A stretch of 64,000 nt of DNA from Nereocystis luetkeana (Eukaryota > Sar > Phaeophyceae > Laminariales > Laminariaceae): NCBI GenBank assembly GCA_031213475.1, contig JARUPZ010000027.1, forward strand, positions 4,875,632 through 4,939,631, read 5' to 3'. Shown here one piece after another: positions 11,478-22,329 of the stretch; positions within the stretch are counted from its first letter, which is position 1, and every line of letters begins with the position of its first letter. A model generated the notes under the pieces. It was not told the origin of the DNA and did not search any database. It was given only the letters and a program-made list of their open reading frames with translations. Both the position numbers and the translations under genes were made by a program.

Positions 11478-12403
11478 CTTCATCTGTCTCACAAGTCTGG
11501 GTACCTACCTATGTTGGGAGAGACCGTTAACGGTCTCGGAAGTCTTCGGCGATAACTTTTTCGAAATCTTGATCGTTTTTTGGATTGAAAGGCATTTTTT
11601 TTTTCCTGCGCACTACCCTGCATGGGTTAGCGGCTAGCAAAAAAGAAGTCAGGCCGAAAATGGCCGTATTTGACCCCTTTCCAGAGGGGGGGGGGATAGG
11701 GGCACTATGGAAAATGAAGCTATTATTAGTAGAAACCCCCAAGAATTATCCCTATAACCCTAAACCTAGCCCCTCGCTACTCAACGACTAATAATGTCGC
11801 GTCCCCCCCTTCTAAAACCAGTATAATAGTGACCCCACACTAAAAAAAAGACACTTGAGGGTTCCACACTAAAACCAAGATACTTGGTGGGCCCACACTA
11901 AAACCAAGACACTTGGGGGGCCACACTAACACCAATACACTTGCGGGGTAAAAAAAAGTGTCGGTTAGTGTCGGAGGGAAAAAAAGTTATTCTTCCTCGT
12001 TATCACTCGGACTCGATGCCATCCAGGCCCAAAGCCTTATCGAAGGCCTCCTTATCGTATTTTACCACCTTCTCCAACGTCCCCGTCCTCTGCCGCTTGC
12101 TCACCAAGTGTATTGGTTTTAGTGTGGGGTAGGTTTGGGGTGGTAACCACGAATTATCACAAGAACTCGCATAAAAAATCTCAAAAAAGTTCTCAAAAAT
12201 ATTCTCAAAAAAGGGCCAAAATGGGCATATTTTGACTTCATTTTAGTATGGACAACTAACTTTTTTTGTTTAGTTCTTTGCATCAGCTTCGTTGGCGCTT
12301 CCTCTTTTCAACGAACCCAACTATAGGATGATCGGAATAGTGTGCATACGCGAACAATTAATTAGTCCATAGATAGGTACCCAGACTTATGAGACAGAGG
12401 AAG
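11478..12403. mobile_element. Stowaway-like (Tc1/mariner-type) non-autonomous element, 926 bp
   Basis: Inverted ends of about 34 bases: CTTCATCTGTCTCACAAGTC on the left and the reverse of GACTTATGAGACAGAGGAAG on the right, continuing into GGGTACCTA. Both are flanked by TA. Inside are four direct copies of a CCACACTAAAACCAAGACAC unit (11832-11945) and an inverted one at 12107-12130. Confidence 0.8.
12003..12113 (-). pseudogene. Possible C-terminal coding remnant inside the Stowaway-like element
   Basis: Minus strand reads VSKRQRTGTLEKVVKYDKEA, then FDKALGLDGIESE and a stop (TGA at 12005-12003). Composition is protein-like, unlike the surrounding AT-rich repeat. It could be the tail of a captured host gene or of a lost transposase. 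I do not recognise it. Confidence 0.3.
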
Positions 12404-12765
12404 TATGGCGGATATAGTGTGTACGCCATAGTTCTCGATCGACAACGAACTAGGCGAAGATAGTGAGGATATCAATCTCGTCTCGTCATGCTTCAAGGAA
12501 TGTTCACACCGAGAATCACAGCGTCATCCGCAGTGCAGACTTTTCGGACTTTTTTCGTATCGAGATATCCGGGGCCTACACATGATGACAGGACTTTTCT
12601 CCACGAAAACAACTCGGATTCAAGTGCAGCGCTGCAAGCGTAAAAAATGTACCCACTACCTGGTACACTTATTGAGTCCTTATAATAATATTATATTTCC
12701 AAACAAACGCTCGAAAATTTGCGATCGAGTGAAAATCTGTTTTTTTGCGGCTGGACAACAGCTCG

Positions 12766-13098
<333 letters not shown>

Positions 13099-13234
13099 CT
13101 ACTTTACTGCGTGCGATGCTTGGTGCCGACGCGAGATGGACCGGAATCGGTACCAGACACTGTATATAGGGCAGGGAGCCAACGATATACTCTCTGCTGT
13201 TCCATACCACCAGGAGATACTGGTATATATATGT

Positions 13235-13320
13235 TAATATTGCGACAATATATAGCGTAGATGCCATTCCAGTATAAACCGAATATCCTTCCGTAAATCA
13301 GCAGTATTCCTCATACAGAC
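13235..13320 (-). repeat. Dispersed repeat shared with 58440-58530
   Basis: The reverse complement GTATGAGGAATACTGCTGAT...CGGAAGGATATTCGG...GGAATGG recurs at 58440-58530 with few changes, followed in both by CTCTACGCTATAT or ATCTACGCTATAT. It is an unclassified element end. Confidence 0.75.
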
Positions 13321-15879
13321 GCTTCTCTGCCAGCCGTTTCCAAGTTTCCATTCCCCACATAATTTCATCTTACTGTAGTATTAATAGCTCTACATCCTAT
13401 AGTCCTCATTCAAGATTGGTTGTGTTTCTGTCATGTATTATTTCTTGCTGGTCTGATTGGTTTGCTTACTTACATAGAACTACTTAATACTGATACCTCT
13501 CTCTCTGAGCGTGCTCGGTTGGTACATACATCCTTGGCCTACTCTCACTTCTTGGGAATCGCCTCCTTTTATTACTTGCCGGACCTTTCCAGCGGTTCTT
13601 AGTTTTCTCCATTTCTAGTCCTTTTTTCCTTTTTTCCCTTTCGTTTCGTGTGTGCGTGCACTTGGAGCACGGCACCGCGGGCGAGCCCGGCGCCGTCGCG
13701 GGTATCAGCGGGTGTTGGCGGGTAGAGGGGGGGTTGCAAGGAGCGTGGCCGCCGTTTTCGTGGCTAGGCGTGGCGTGTGCCTCGAGACACGAGGGAAGCA
13801 TGAATGGGCTCTGTCTGGCCTCCATTTATTTGTGGTATGTGATAGAGTATGTACGAGTTTATAAGAGTCGTTCATGATCGCAAGATACCATTCAAGCGGT
13901 GACTTTTTTCGCGACGGGTCTTGAGCTCATCAAAGAGAGAGAGGTACGCAGTCTGAGCACCAACGTTGTCGAGCTGGCGAACGACGGCCACTGTGAGCAC
14001 CGGGCTTCACGCGAGACGGGCGACGGCTCACTGTGGCAGAGCGAGGAAAGTTCAAGCTTTATACCCGGGACCGCATCGGTGGCGAGGTAGTCGCGAGAGG
14101 GGCGGGCGGCGTACGAGGCTGAGAGAAAAGCTCTTCTGTTGGGGTTTTTTCATTTGTGACCCGTGCAAGGTGTTCCAACCAGGCAGAAAAGTATTACATG
14201 AGAGGGGACGGGATTTTTTTTCTTTCCGAAAATTCGGTTTCATTTTCGTTGTTTTTGCGGTGCTGCTGTGCTGGTGTGCCGTGCTGTGCTTTCTCTTTCG
14301 TACATACAGCTGTTACTCACAATATTAAAATAAGTACCCCCCCTATTTACGAAACGTACCTGGGGTATGTACGTGCGTACGGCACGTGAGTGAACCGTCC
14401 GCGACGCCAAGCGTATGTGCCGTCCGAGCTGTTCCCTCCTGAAGCATGGCGGCGGTACTCTTGGCATTATCAACTCGCCAGTTTGCAACTAGAATCATAA
14501 CAAACTAGATTCAATCATGGACTCCTGTCCGCTTCGCGTAATCTGATTCGATGTAGTTTTCTCTTCCTGAGCTAGCGTAGCGGGTAGGCCGCCCGCGGAG
14601 CGAAGCGCCTAGTATGCTCACACGCAGAAGAAACAGTGCGCGGTGTTTGTCTACGGCACCGAAATCGATCAGCACACTGCCTGTCTGAATACGGTTACTT
14701 GAGACTTTCCGTTTAAAGAAGACCCTATTAATACTACGAGTACTCCCTACATACTGCTGTAGGTAAACCTAGGGGGAAAAAAAAAAACGCCTTTTATTAC
14801 CAGGCAAGTATTTTACGCCTGACGCCATACTGCTACTTCTACCTTGCAGCATCCTGCTGCTTCTGTGGGGCGAGGAGGAGGAAGAAAGAGGAGGCGGCGG
14901 TGGCCTGGGTTGCGAGGCACACCGCCAGAGTTCCACGGTGGTGGTGGCGCCGATAGAAAAGTGGCAAGTGCGAAGAGGGAAGGGTGACGGCAACAATCAA
15001 TCCAAGTTAGTACTGTAGTAGCTCAATTAGGGACCGTGGCGTGGTCTGCGGCCAAGGATAACAAAAAGGGCACACTCTCTCTCTCACACACACTCCTTCC
15101 TACTATCATACAAGAAAGACGCCTCCTTTCCTTTGAGGTTCGAGCCGCGCTCCAATGCCCACCCATCTATCTATGCGTATGTCTCGAGAGCTACCGGACG
15201 GTACCTACGTACCAGTTTCGTACATACCTACGTACCACTGCCGTGGCACTGCCGATAGTTACTGCTCACAACTACTGCTGCGCTGCAGCGTGGTACACAC
15301 CCCACCCCGGCCAAAATAAAAAAAACATGGCACGCAAAAAACACCAACGTGCCCCCGCAAAAAAACAAACAAGCACACACACACAAAATACACAAAAAAC
15401 CACACGTAGGCTACAGGCTACACACAGGCTACTTACTATAGTACACACAATCACTTGCACAGAACGAACAGTCACCCGCACACGCACCCACCGAAAAAAA
15501 AAAACAACAACAACAACAACGTCGCAGCAACTTTGCGCATTTCCTTTCGCCAGCCCCGGCAAACCACCCTCCTTGTATCCATCCGCTGGGAACTTCTGGT
15601 CGCATGAGCATCCCACCAACCCAACCCGACCAACCAGCTAAAAAAAAAACAGTAGTAGGCGTACGTACGTAGGTACAAATGAAGGACACGAAGCTTGAGC
15701 TTGCAAAGCTCAAACTTAAAACTACATTAGTCTAAACATACCTGGTACCTGGGTACGCAATGTACGAAGCTGCTTTGATTCCACCTCCCCCTCCTCTCTT
15801 GCCCGACCCTCGACGGCGCTGGCTGCATGTAGGTGTGCGCGCGCCCAGAAACACTGCACGAATCGAGAAATAAGCCTAG
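13321..15879. other. Intergenic stretch without a supported gene
   Basis: Short GC-rich patches (13640-13830, 13900-14095, 14820-14995) have open frames in more than one reading, but no consistent splice sites or recognisable protein. The 15036-15640 frame is Thr/Lys/His-rich and driven by CA and AAC repeats. Confidence 0.4.
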
Positions 15880-15967
15880 CCCCTTTAGTACCGCAGTCCG
15901 ATTTGGGGACAAACCAGTTTAATTCCAAGTGATTTGTCCCCAAAACGGGACTGGGGTCCTAAAAGGG
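15880..15967. mobile_element. TTAA-family MITE, copy 3
   Basis: CCCCTTTAGTACCGCAGTCC pairs with GGGACTGGGGTCCTAAAAGG around a TTCCAAGTG-type centre. The outer bases are TAG and CTA, like copy 1. Confidence 0.8.
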
Positions 15968-16639
15968 CTAAGGACGCCCCCCCCCTCCACCCCCCCCTCC
16001 TCTCTCCACCCGTGCCAACTGTTCGACACACACGCGCGCGCCAGGAGGCAGGCAGGGCAGTTAGTTACCGAGCAGCAGCTACGGCTGCCCACTACCCCTG
16101 GTAGCTCCTTTGACCATGTCCACCACCTCCTGGCATCGCCGTGTGCGCGTACCGAAAACTCCCCGGTCGATTTTCCCCTCGGGGGAGGTTGGGTGAACGA
16201 AAAAAAATATCCCTCGACCTGACTTGACCTGACCTGTCCGACCCTCTACCCCCTCCCCCCTACGGCCTATATCCTTCAACCTGCCGCCCATCCCCGCACG
16301 TACGCACGTACTGTACGTAATTTTCCAGGGAGGGGTGGGTGCGTCACGGACTGCACGAAATGAAAGGCAGAAGAAAAAGAGCCGCAAAAGAGAGAGAGGC
16401 CCTATATAGAGGGGCGTTGGTTTCTCCCGCGCGCCCAACTCGGTGAAAGACATGACAAATAAACGCTGCCTAATTCCCTGATGAAGAAAAAAAAAAAACA
16501 CACACACACACATAGATGCTACGTAGGAAACCTGTCTATTTCAGCGCGTGAAGGTCTCTCACTCTCTTTTTGGACTTGATACTACACCAGCTTTGGCAGT
16601 GGAAGGGGGCGCGGTCAGTCCAGGGGCGTTCCTATGACA

Positions 16640-16850
16640 TACCGCATATTTGCTCGTTCGATACCTATTTTGGCCTTGGCAGGTCTCTTATACCGCATAT
16701 TTGCTCGTTCGATGCCCATTTCGGCCTATTTTTGGCCTTAGAATGCATTTGTTGGCCGTGGTAGGCCTTATCTTGGGCCGTAGGAGGCCTTTTCAGGTTT
16801 TAGAAGGCCATTTTCGGCCTCAATACACTAGTTTAATTAATTGTAGGGGG
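16640..16850 (+). repeat. Local duplication rich in GGCC words
   Basis: ATACCGCATATTTGCTCGTT occurs twice (from about 16639 and 16691), each followed by GGCC-containing text. Six further TGGCCT, AGGCCT or CGGCCT words follow to 16830. Origin unknown. Confidence 0.6.
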
Positions 16851-16934
16851 GCGGCCAGTTCAGGGATCAAACCGCGGTCTCCTATTCCTAGCATATAGCA
16901 AAAGCACACACACACCCCGATTCGGAAGTGACGC

Positions 16935-17800
16935 CTGAAAGACCACCACCGTCGATGAAAAAAATGACGTCACAGGCAAACCACTAAAAAAAAAAAACGA
17001 CCTATAAATCCGATTTCTCCCTTCAACTATCCAAGCAAAACCGAACTTGACCAATCGAAAAAGTGAATAACCCGCTTTAATCTTCTTCTCTCTCAGGACG
17101 ATCGACCGTGGATGGTGACACATACGTCACAGGCCAACCAAGGTTTTTCGACCAATCAGATTTCTCCTTCGACCATTCCACCACCGATTTAGAACCCGAC
17201 AAAAAAAAAATCAAGACTTCCTCCCTTGCTCTCCCTGAGGACCGTGGACTGTGACATCACAGGCCAACCATATGTGTTCGACCAATCCCCTTTCTCCTGT
17301 AAACCATGGTACCACCATCTGTGACCAATCGGAGAAATGAAGGAAAAAAAAAAAACTTTTTCTCTCTCACGACCGTTGATGATCACGTCACAGGTCCCCC
17401 AACCAAGGGTTTTCGACCAATCCGATTTTCTCCTTTCAACCACCGAATTAGACCATAAAATCGGAAAAACCGAAGAGGCACTTTCCCCTTTTTCTCTCTC
17501 ACGACCGTGGATGACGTCACAGGCCAACCAAGGTTTCGACCAATCAGACTTCCCTATAAACCAAGCCTTTGACCAATCAGAAAACTTCGGCCATGTTTCC
17601 CCTTCTCTCCCAGGACCGTGGATGACGTACGTCGCAGGCCAAGCCAAGCAATCATTTCCCACCAATCAGACTCCTCCTACAGATCAACCTTTGACCAATA
17701 GGAAAAATGCGGCCAGATTGGTTCTCCTCCCTCTCGTGGCGTCAGCATTCAGCACGGTGGATAAAGTCACATTTCGACCAATCATCCTTTCCATTTACTA
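16935..17800 (+). repeat. Tandem array of about 125-base units with TGACGTCA and CCAAT words
   Basis: Seven imperfect units, spaced about 120-135 bases, repeat the order CTCTCTCACGACCGTGGATG - TGACGTCACAGGCCAACCAA - CGACCAATCAG - pyrimidine tract. TGACGTCA-like words stand near 16964, 17130, 17253, 17383, 17512 and 17625, and CCAATC(A/C) words follow most of them. Those are the binding words of bZIP/CREB-type and NF-Y factors. The minus-strand frame at 17189-17665 (SDWSK...GREREK repeats) arises from the same periodicity. It could be a plain satellite or a multi-site control region. Confidence 0.75.
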
Positions 17801-18361
17801 ACCCAACCTTTACCAACCGCAGATACCTGAAAACTGAACAAAAGCACACACACATTTTTTGTTGTTGTGTTTCCTTGCCTCTCTCTCTAAAAGCGCTCGC
17901 AATGTCCCTCTTACCATATACCACAGCAGGTAACCTTGCGCAAAATATGCAACACTTAAGTCACGGAGAGCTACATGTCGATTGAGGATGCCTGCGTGAA
18001 AGACCCCACTAAACTCTGCAGAAGGAAACCACAAAAAATACGAAAAAAACGCAGATAGAAAAAACTAGGAAACCCGGCCGGACGCATGCATAAACTGGAT
18101 CGCGAGTATATTGTTGTAAGAGTTAAAACTGACCCCGAACTAACTCCACCTGGAGAGTCTCCGGGCAAATAAAACAAGAAGGCAAACATCTCATAACACT
18201 ATGCCCGGCGGGGGGTGGGGGGGGGGGGCGCGGCTGGGACGGATGGCCCCTACACACGAAGAGACCCCCTCAAAAAATCCAATCGGAAAAAGGATGAAAC
18301 AAAAGTTCAGTTCAGCGGGTGTGCTGCGAACTGCTTGTAAATGAAATCCCGAGTGCCCCCC

Positions 18362-18383
18362 GCCCCCCCCCCCCCCCCCCCCC
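18362..18383 (+). repeat. Poly-C tract
   Basis: CCCCCGCC followed by some 20 uninterrupted C. Similar C or G homopolymers occur all over the window and are likely length-error sites. Confidence 0.8.
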
Positions 18384-18829
18384 CGCCCCCCTCCGCCTGC
18401 ACGCATAGCAAATCAATGCACGCATAGCAAATCAAAAGCACGAACAAAAAAAACAGCCCGCATTTTTCTTCATCGCACATTCAAAGAAAGGAAGTGTAGT
18501 AGGAAAGGCCAGGGGGAGGCCAGCGAAAGAAAACAAAACCAACTCGAACCAACCCAATGCGGGCCACTAAGCAAGCCCCACGAAGCCGCCAACAAAAGGG
18601 ATCCAACAAAAGCAGACAAAAAATGCCCCTCGCCACCCGCCCCTCCCTCGCGACTTTTCCTCATCCGGTCTGCAACACCCCCCCCCCCCCCCCCCTCCCT
18701 TTCTCTCCATCCCTCCCTACCGACGCCACCAACCAGCAAAAAGCCTCCGAAGAAATCCCCTCTCTCATCCCGCCCCCTCCCCATCCCTCCCCCCTCGCCT
18801 CCTCCTCCTCAATCGCTCGTTCTCCTCCC

Positions 18830-19683
18830 GCATGCTTCCGACGTGGCCCTCGTTCATCGCAGCAAGGAACCGGAGCGTCATGGCGGCCGGCAGCGGCAGC
18901 CCTTCCCCCTCCGCCGTGGGGACGCAAACCTGCCCCGCCCCTCGGCTCCACGCGGTCGCCCTCGCCGCCGGCGACAACGACAACGACGACCTCCCACCGG
19001 GCCCGCCGGCGCCTAGCCTCCCCTTGCCTTCCCCCCCCCCCCCCCCGACGCGCGGCGTCTCTTACGAAACCCCCGTCGCTCGTAGCTGATGCTGACGCCG
19101 CCGCCGCTGTCGCCGCCGCCGCCGCCGCCCCTACGAGTACGGTGCCACCACTGACTTCCTCGACCCCCGTCGTCCCCTCCGTGGACGCCACCCCCCCGCC
19201 ATCTGCACCAACACTACTACCACCGCCACCCCCCTCCCCCCCTTTCTCCCCTCCGGGATGGGTCTTAACGAGACCCTCCTTGAACCCTACGCCGCCGCCG
19301 CCGCCGCCGCCGCCACCGCCGGGGCCGAGGCCGAGGCCGACGCAGCCGCCACCGGCGCCGGAACACTTGGCCGTCATACAGCCTCCGTTCAGCTGGTACT
19401 GGTTACCTTCGGCGATGATCGAGCCTTCTCGGTGCTGCGCCTGGAGATGTCCTCGGAGGAGCAAAGATGCCTTCCCCAACCAGGACCGCAATTGCTGCGC
19501 GATAGTGTGGAGATACAGGGGAGGGGGGGGGGGGGGGGGGGGAGGGGGGCGGGGGAAGGGACTTTGCTTGAATTGGCACGCGATCCACGAAAATTCTGCG
19601 TCATCGCTCCAGAGGGTTTCCTAAACGCTGAGGGGAGCATTTTGCACTCGTCTGCCAGAGGAGACGTCCCTTTCATGATCTAG
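18830..19683. CDS. Candidate coding region, strand not resolved
   Basis: GC-rich and open on both strands. Plus frames read SVQLVLVTFGDDRAFSVLRL then EMSSEEQRC (19386-19475), or an Ala/Pro-rich chain. Minus frames read LPLPAAMTLRFLAAMNEGHV then GSMREENERLRRRR (about 18900-18790), or a Gly-rich chain. No frame matches a family I know, and I could not find splice sites that favour one. Probably at least one exon is real, given the composition against the AT-rich flanks. Confidence 0.3.
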
Positions 19684-19865
19684 ATCCCCCATGCATATTG
19701 CCTACACCTCGAACAGAAAGATCATGATCTATCTATCTATCTATCTATCTGTGTATGATCTAATTCCTCACCTACCTGCCGTCGTGAGAGTTTGTGCAGG
19801 GTCTGTATACAGTACAGATCCAACGAATGAAAATACATGATACAGTAGTAGAGGGTGCAGATTAA

Positions 19866-19958
19866 CCCTCTTAGGACCGCAGTCCCGTTTTGGGGACAAA
19901 CTACTTGCAATTAGAGTGGTTTGTCCCCAAAACGGGGCTGCGGTGTGCCCTAAAAGGG
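19866..19958. mobile_element. TTAA-family MITE, copy 4
   Basis: Flanked by TTAA on both sides. CCCTCTTAGGACCGCAGTCC pairs with GGGCTGCGGTGTGCCCTAAA; GGGGACAAAC and GTTTGTCCCC pair within. Confidence 0.9.
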
Positions 19959-20214
19959 TTAATCGAATCTCACCCAGCAACAAGAGCTAGATCACACAGA
20001 TCAGGACTATCAATAGATTATCTATCTGAACTGAAATACTTACATCGTCGAGTGGAAATGATCTGTAGATGATCTGTGGATCATGAGAAATACAAAATCT
20101 GAAGCCGCAGAAGTCAAGGAGTAAAATAGATAGATAGATAGATATAACTATATATTGTATCGACGTTGACGATCTACAGACAGTGCATCGTCACATGTTG
20201 CATGAGTGGAAACA

Positions 20215-20530
20215 ACGACTCGCCCTGTGTGCAAGACGGGTTGGCAAAAAACTTTGTGCGGGGTGCGGGTCTTATTGGTCCAGGCTGGCCTTTCGGCCGC
20301 ACGGATGTTCTTTTGGAAAAACGCCACCAAAACACGCGGCGGCGGAGCCGCGCGTGACTGCCCCTGCCGGCCTCGAGCCCCCCAAAAGGATTGGGGTCCG
20401 GATTCGGGTTTGCGTTCGAGTTCGGGTTAGGTCTGGGGTCGGGTTGGTCTGGGCCGACGTGCAAGGCTGAAACTGACGACACACGTCCTGCACGAAGTTT
20501 TTCGTCGACCAGTCCTGCACATAGAGCGGG
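20215..20530. mobile_element. Inverted-repeat element of about 310 bp
   Basis: Arms at about 20226-20275 (TGTGTGCAAGACGGGTTGGC, then AAAAAACTTTGTGCGGGG) and 20473-20527 (reverse of CTATGTGCAGGACTGGTCGA, then CGAAAAACTTCGTGCAGG) match at most positions. The centre is rich in TTCGGGTT words. No target duplication could be fixed by eye. Confidence 0.55.
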
Positions 20531-21424
20531 AGCCGGGAACAACTGCTGTGCGTATCGCGACAAACGGTTTCGTGAAGGGACTCTCAGCCGCAAGGGGCGC
20601 CGCCTCGTGCGACACGAGACAAACGTCGCAAAACACACACCCACACGTTTCCCATGCCGCTGGGGGAAAGGGGGGGGGATGATGTGCGCGCGCAGACGCG
20701 ACCGGCGAAGTTAAGGCCAAGAGCGAGTACACCGACTGCGTTCGTGATGGGGACTTACTTTATGGTTAAAACGCATTAACAACGCCAAATTCATTTTTTT
20801 CCTGTTCGTGAGGTGCACGATGTGTTCCAGCCATCATGCGTATCTGGCTGCTTTTCTGAAAAAATATATATATTTGGCTACGTGCACTTTTTTCCCCCTG
20901 AGGTAGTCTATCGCTCCAGTTTTTTGGAGCCCGTCCCGTCCTATGACCACGGACTTGATATTTTGAACATGAGCCAATGTGAGAACAACAACAACAAGAG
21001 CAATAACATCGACTGCTGCAGGCATGATAGGGGCTTAGAGGTCAACTTGCAACCACAGCGCCATTACAACCGCTAGTCTGACAGCAACGCTAGCACCAGG
21101 TACCAGGTATACGTATTTCCTTACGCTCGTACAAATGTCTGTAATTTCTGCTCCAAAAAGCGTGGGCTTGTCCGTCGACACCACGGTCGCTCCAGGCACT
21201 GCCTACGACACCCGGGGCTATGTACGATATCACGCTTTTGATCTTTCTAAACACGTCAATATCTCTCTAGAGACTCCGGTACCATAGTAACCAGCACCCA
21301 CGATCGGACCAAAATAAACAGGTACCTGGTATCTCCCAACTGTATGTTCACGCATCATTTTTTTATTTTTTTTTATCTATTTTTTTTTCTTTCCTCCGGC
21401 GGATTGGAACAAAAAAAAGCTTAA

Positions 21425-21515
21425 CCCTTCCGCAAGAACTGCAGCCTCATTTTGGGGACGAACCACTCATTTTTTAAGTAGTTTGTCCCAAAAACGGGGC
21501 GGCGGTCCCAAAAGG
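21425..21515. mobile_element. TTAA-family MITE, copy 5 (degenerate)
   Basis: Left flank TTAA; CCCTTCCGCAAGAACTGCAG pairs loosely with GCGGCGGTCCCAAAAGGG. Internal GGGGACGAACC and GTTTGTCCC remain. Confidence 0.75.
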
Positions 21516-21557
21516 GTCAAGCTCACCACACTTCCACGGTAATTTAGAGTGCGTGCC

Positions 21558-21713
21558 ATGTTTCAATTTAACCCGTCGCTCGCGTTGCAAAGGCAGAAGA
21601 ACCGGCTGCTGCTGTTACCACGGGCGCGTGAGCATGTTGACCCACCCGACCTCACCCCCGAGATGGGCAGGTGGGGCGGAGATAGCCACCCCGGGAGAGT
21701 CGTATCTCCCGGG
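21558..21713 (+). CDS. Possible small open frame, 51 residues
   Basis: ATG at 21558 reads MFQFNPSLALQRQKNRLLLL, then PRAREHVDPPDLTPEMGRWG and a TAG at 21711-21713. Codons look coding-like, but it is short, isolated and lies within repeat-rich DNA. It could be an exon of a larger gene or a transposon remnant. Confidence 0.25.
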
Positions 21714-22329
21714 TAGTGTGGGACTCGCGCGAGCTCACCATTCGGTTCTGCTAAATACGCTCCCCCGTGGTTTTCATAGCAACAAAACACAGCATCGTCC
21801 AAGCATTTGCGTATCTCGTGACTTCTACATGCAATGCTTCGCCTCAAGGTTCGACACTTCGAAGCGTACAGCGACGACTGCTGTCAGACATTTCTTCGCT
21901 TCCTGTTCGGACCTTTCGTCTACCATTAATACTACGAATGAAAACAGCAGTAAAACAGAACGATACCATAGACACGCACCAACATACATACATACATAGC
22001 GCGTTCGCCAAACAGAAAAAAAGAAGGAAAAAGCGAGCACGCGACACACATCAAAACGCCAGACTATGAACACAAACTACCGTAGGGAGACATGGACACA
22101 AATCACGCACCCACACACACCATCGTGGGGAGACCCCTACATTATATGGGCACGAGCGCACGCAAATCATTGACACACACTCAAAACCATGGACACACAG
22201 ACACACCGACCAGGACACCCACAAATCGCGGGGCATTAAAAACACACCAACCATGGACAGACCAGACACGCGAATAAATCATGGATGCAAGCAAGCACAC
22301 ACAAACCACGGAAACGCACACACACACAC

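Noticed and set aside
15036..15641. A 201-residue Thr/Lys-rich open frame
   Set aside because: CA- and AAC-rich simple sequence; no domain, no conserved-looking segment and no splice context.
17189..17665. Minus-strand 158-residue frame with SDWSK...GREREK repeats as a repeat protein
   Set aside because: It follows the non-coding tandem array, whose unit length varies and is not held to multiples of three.
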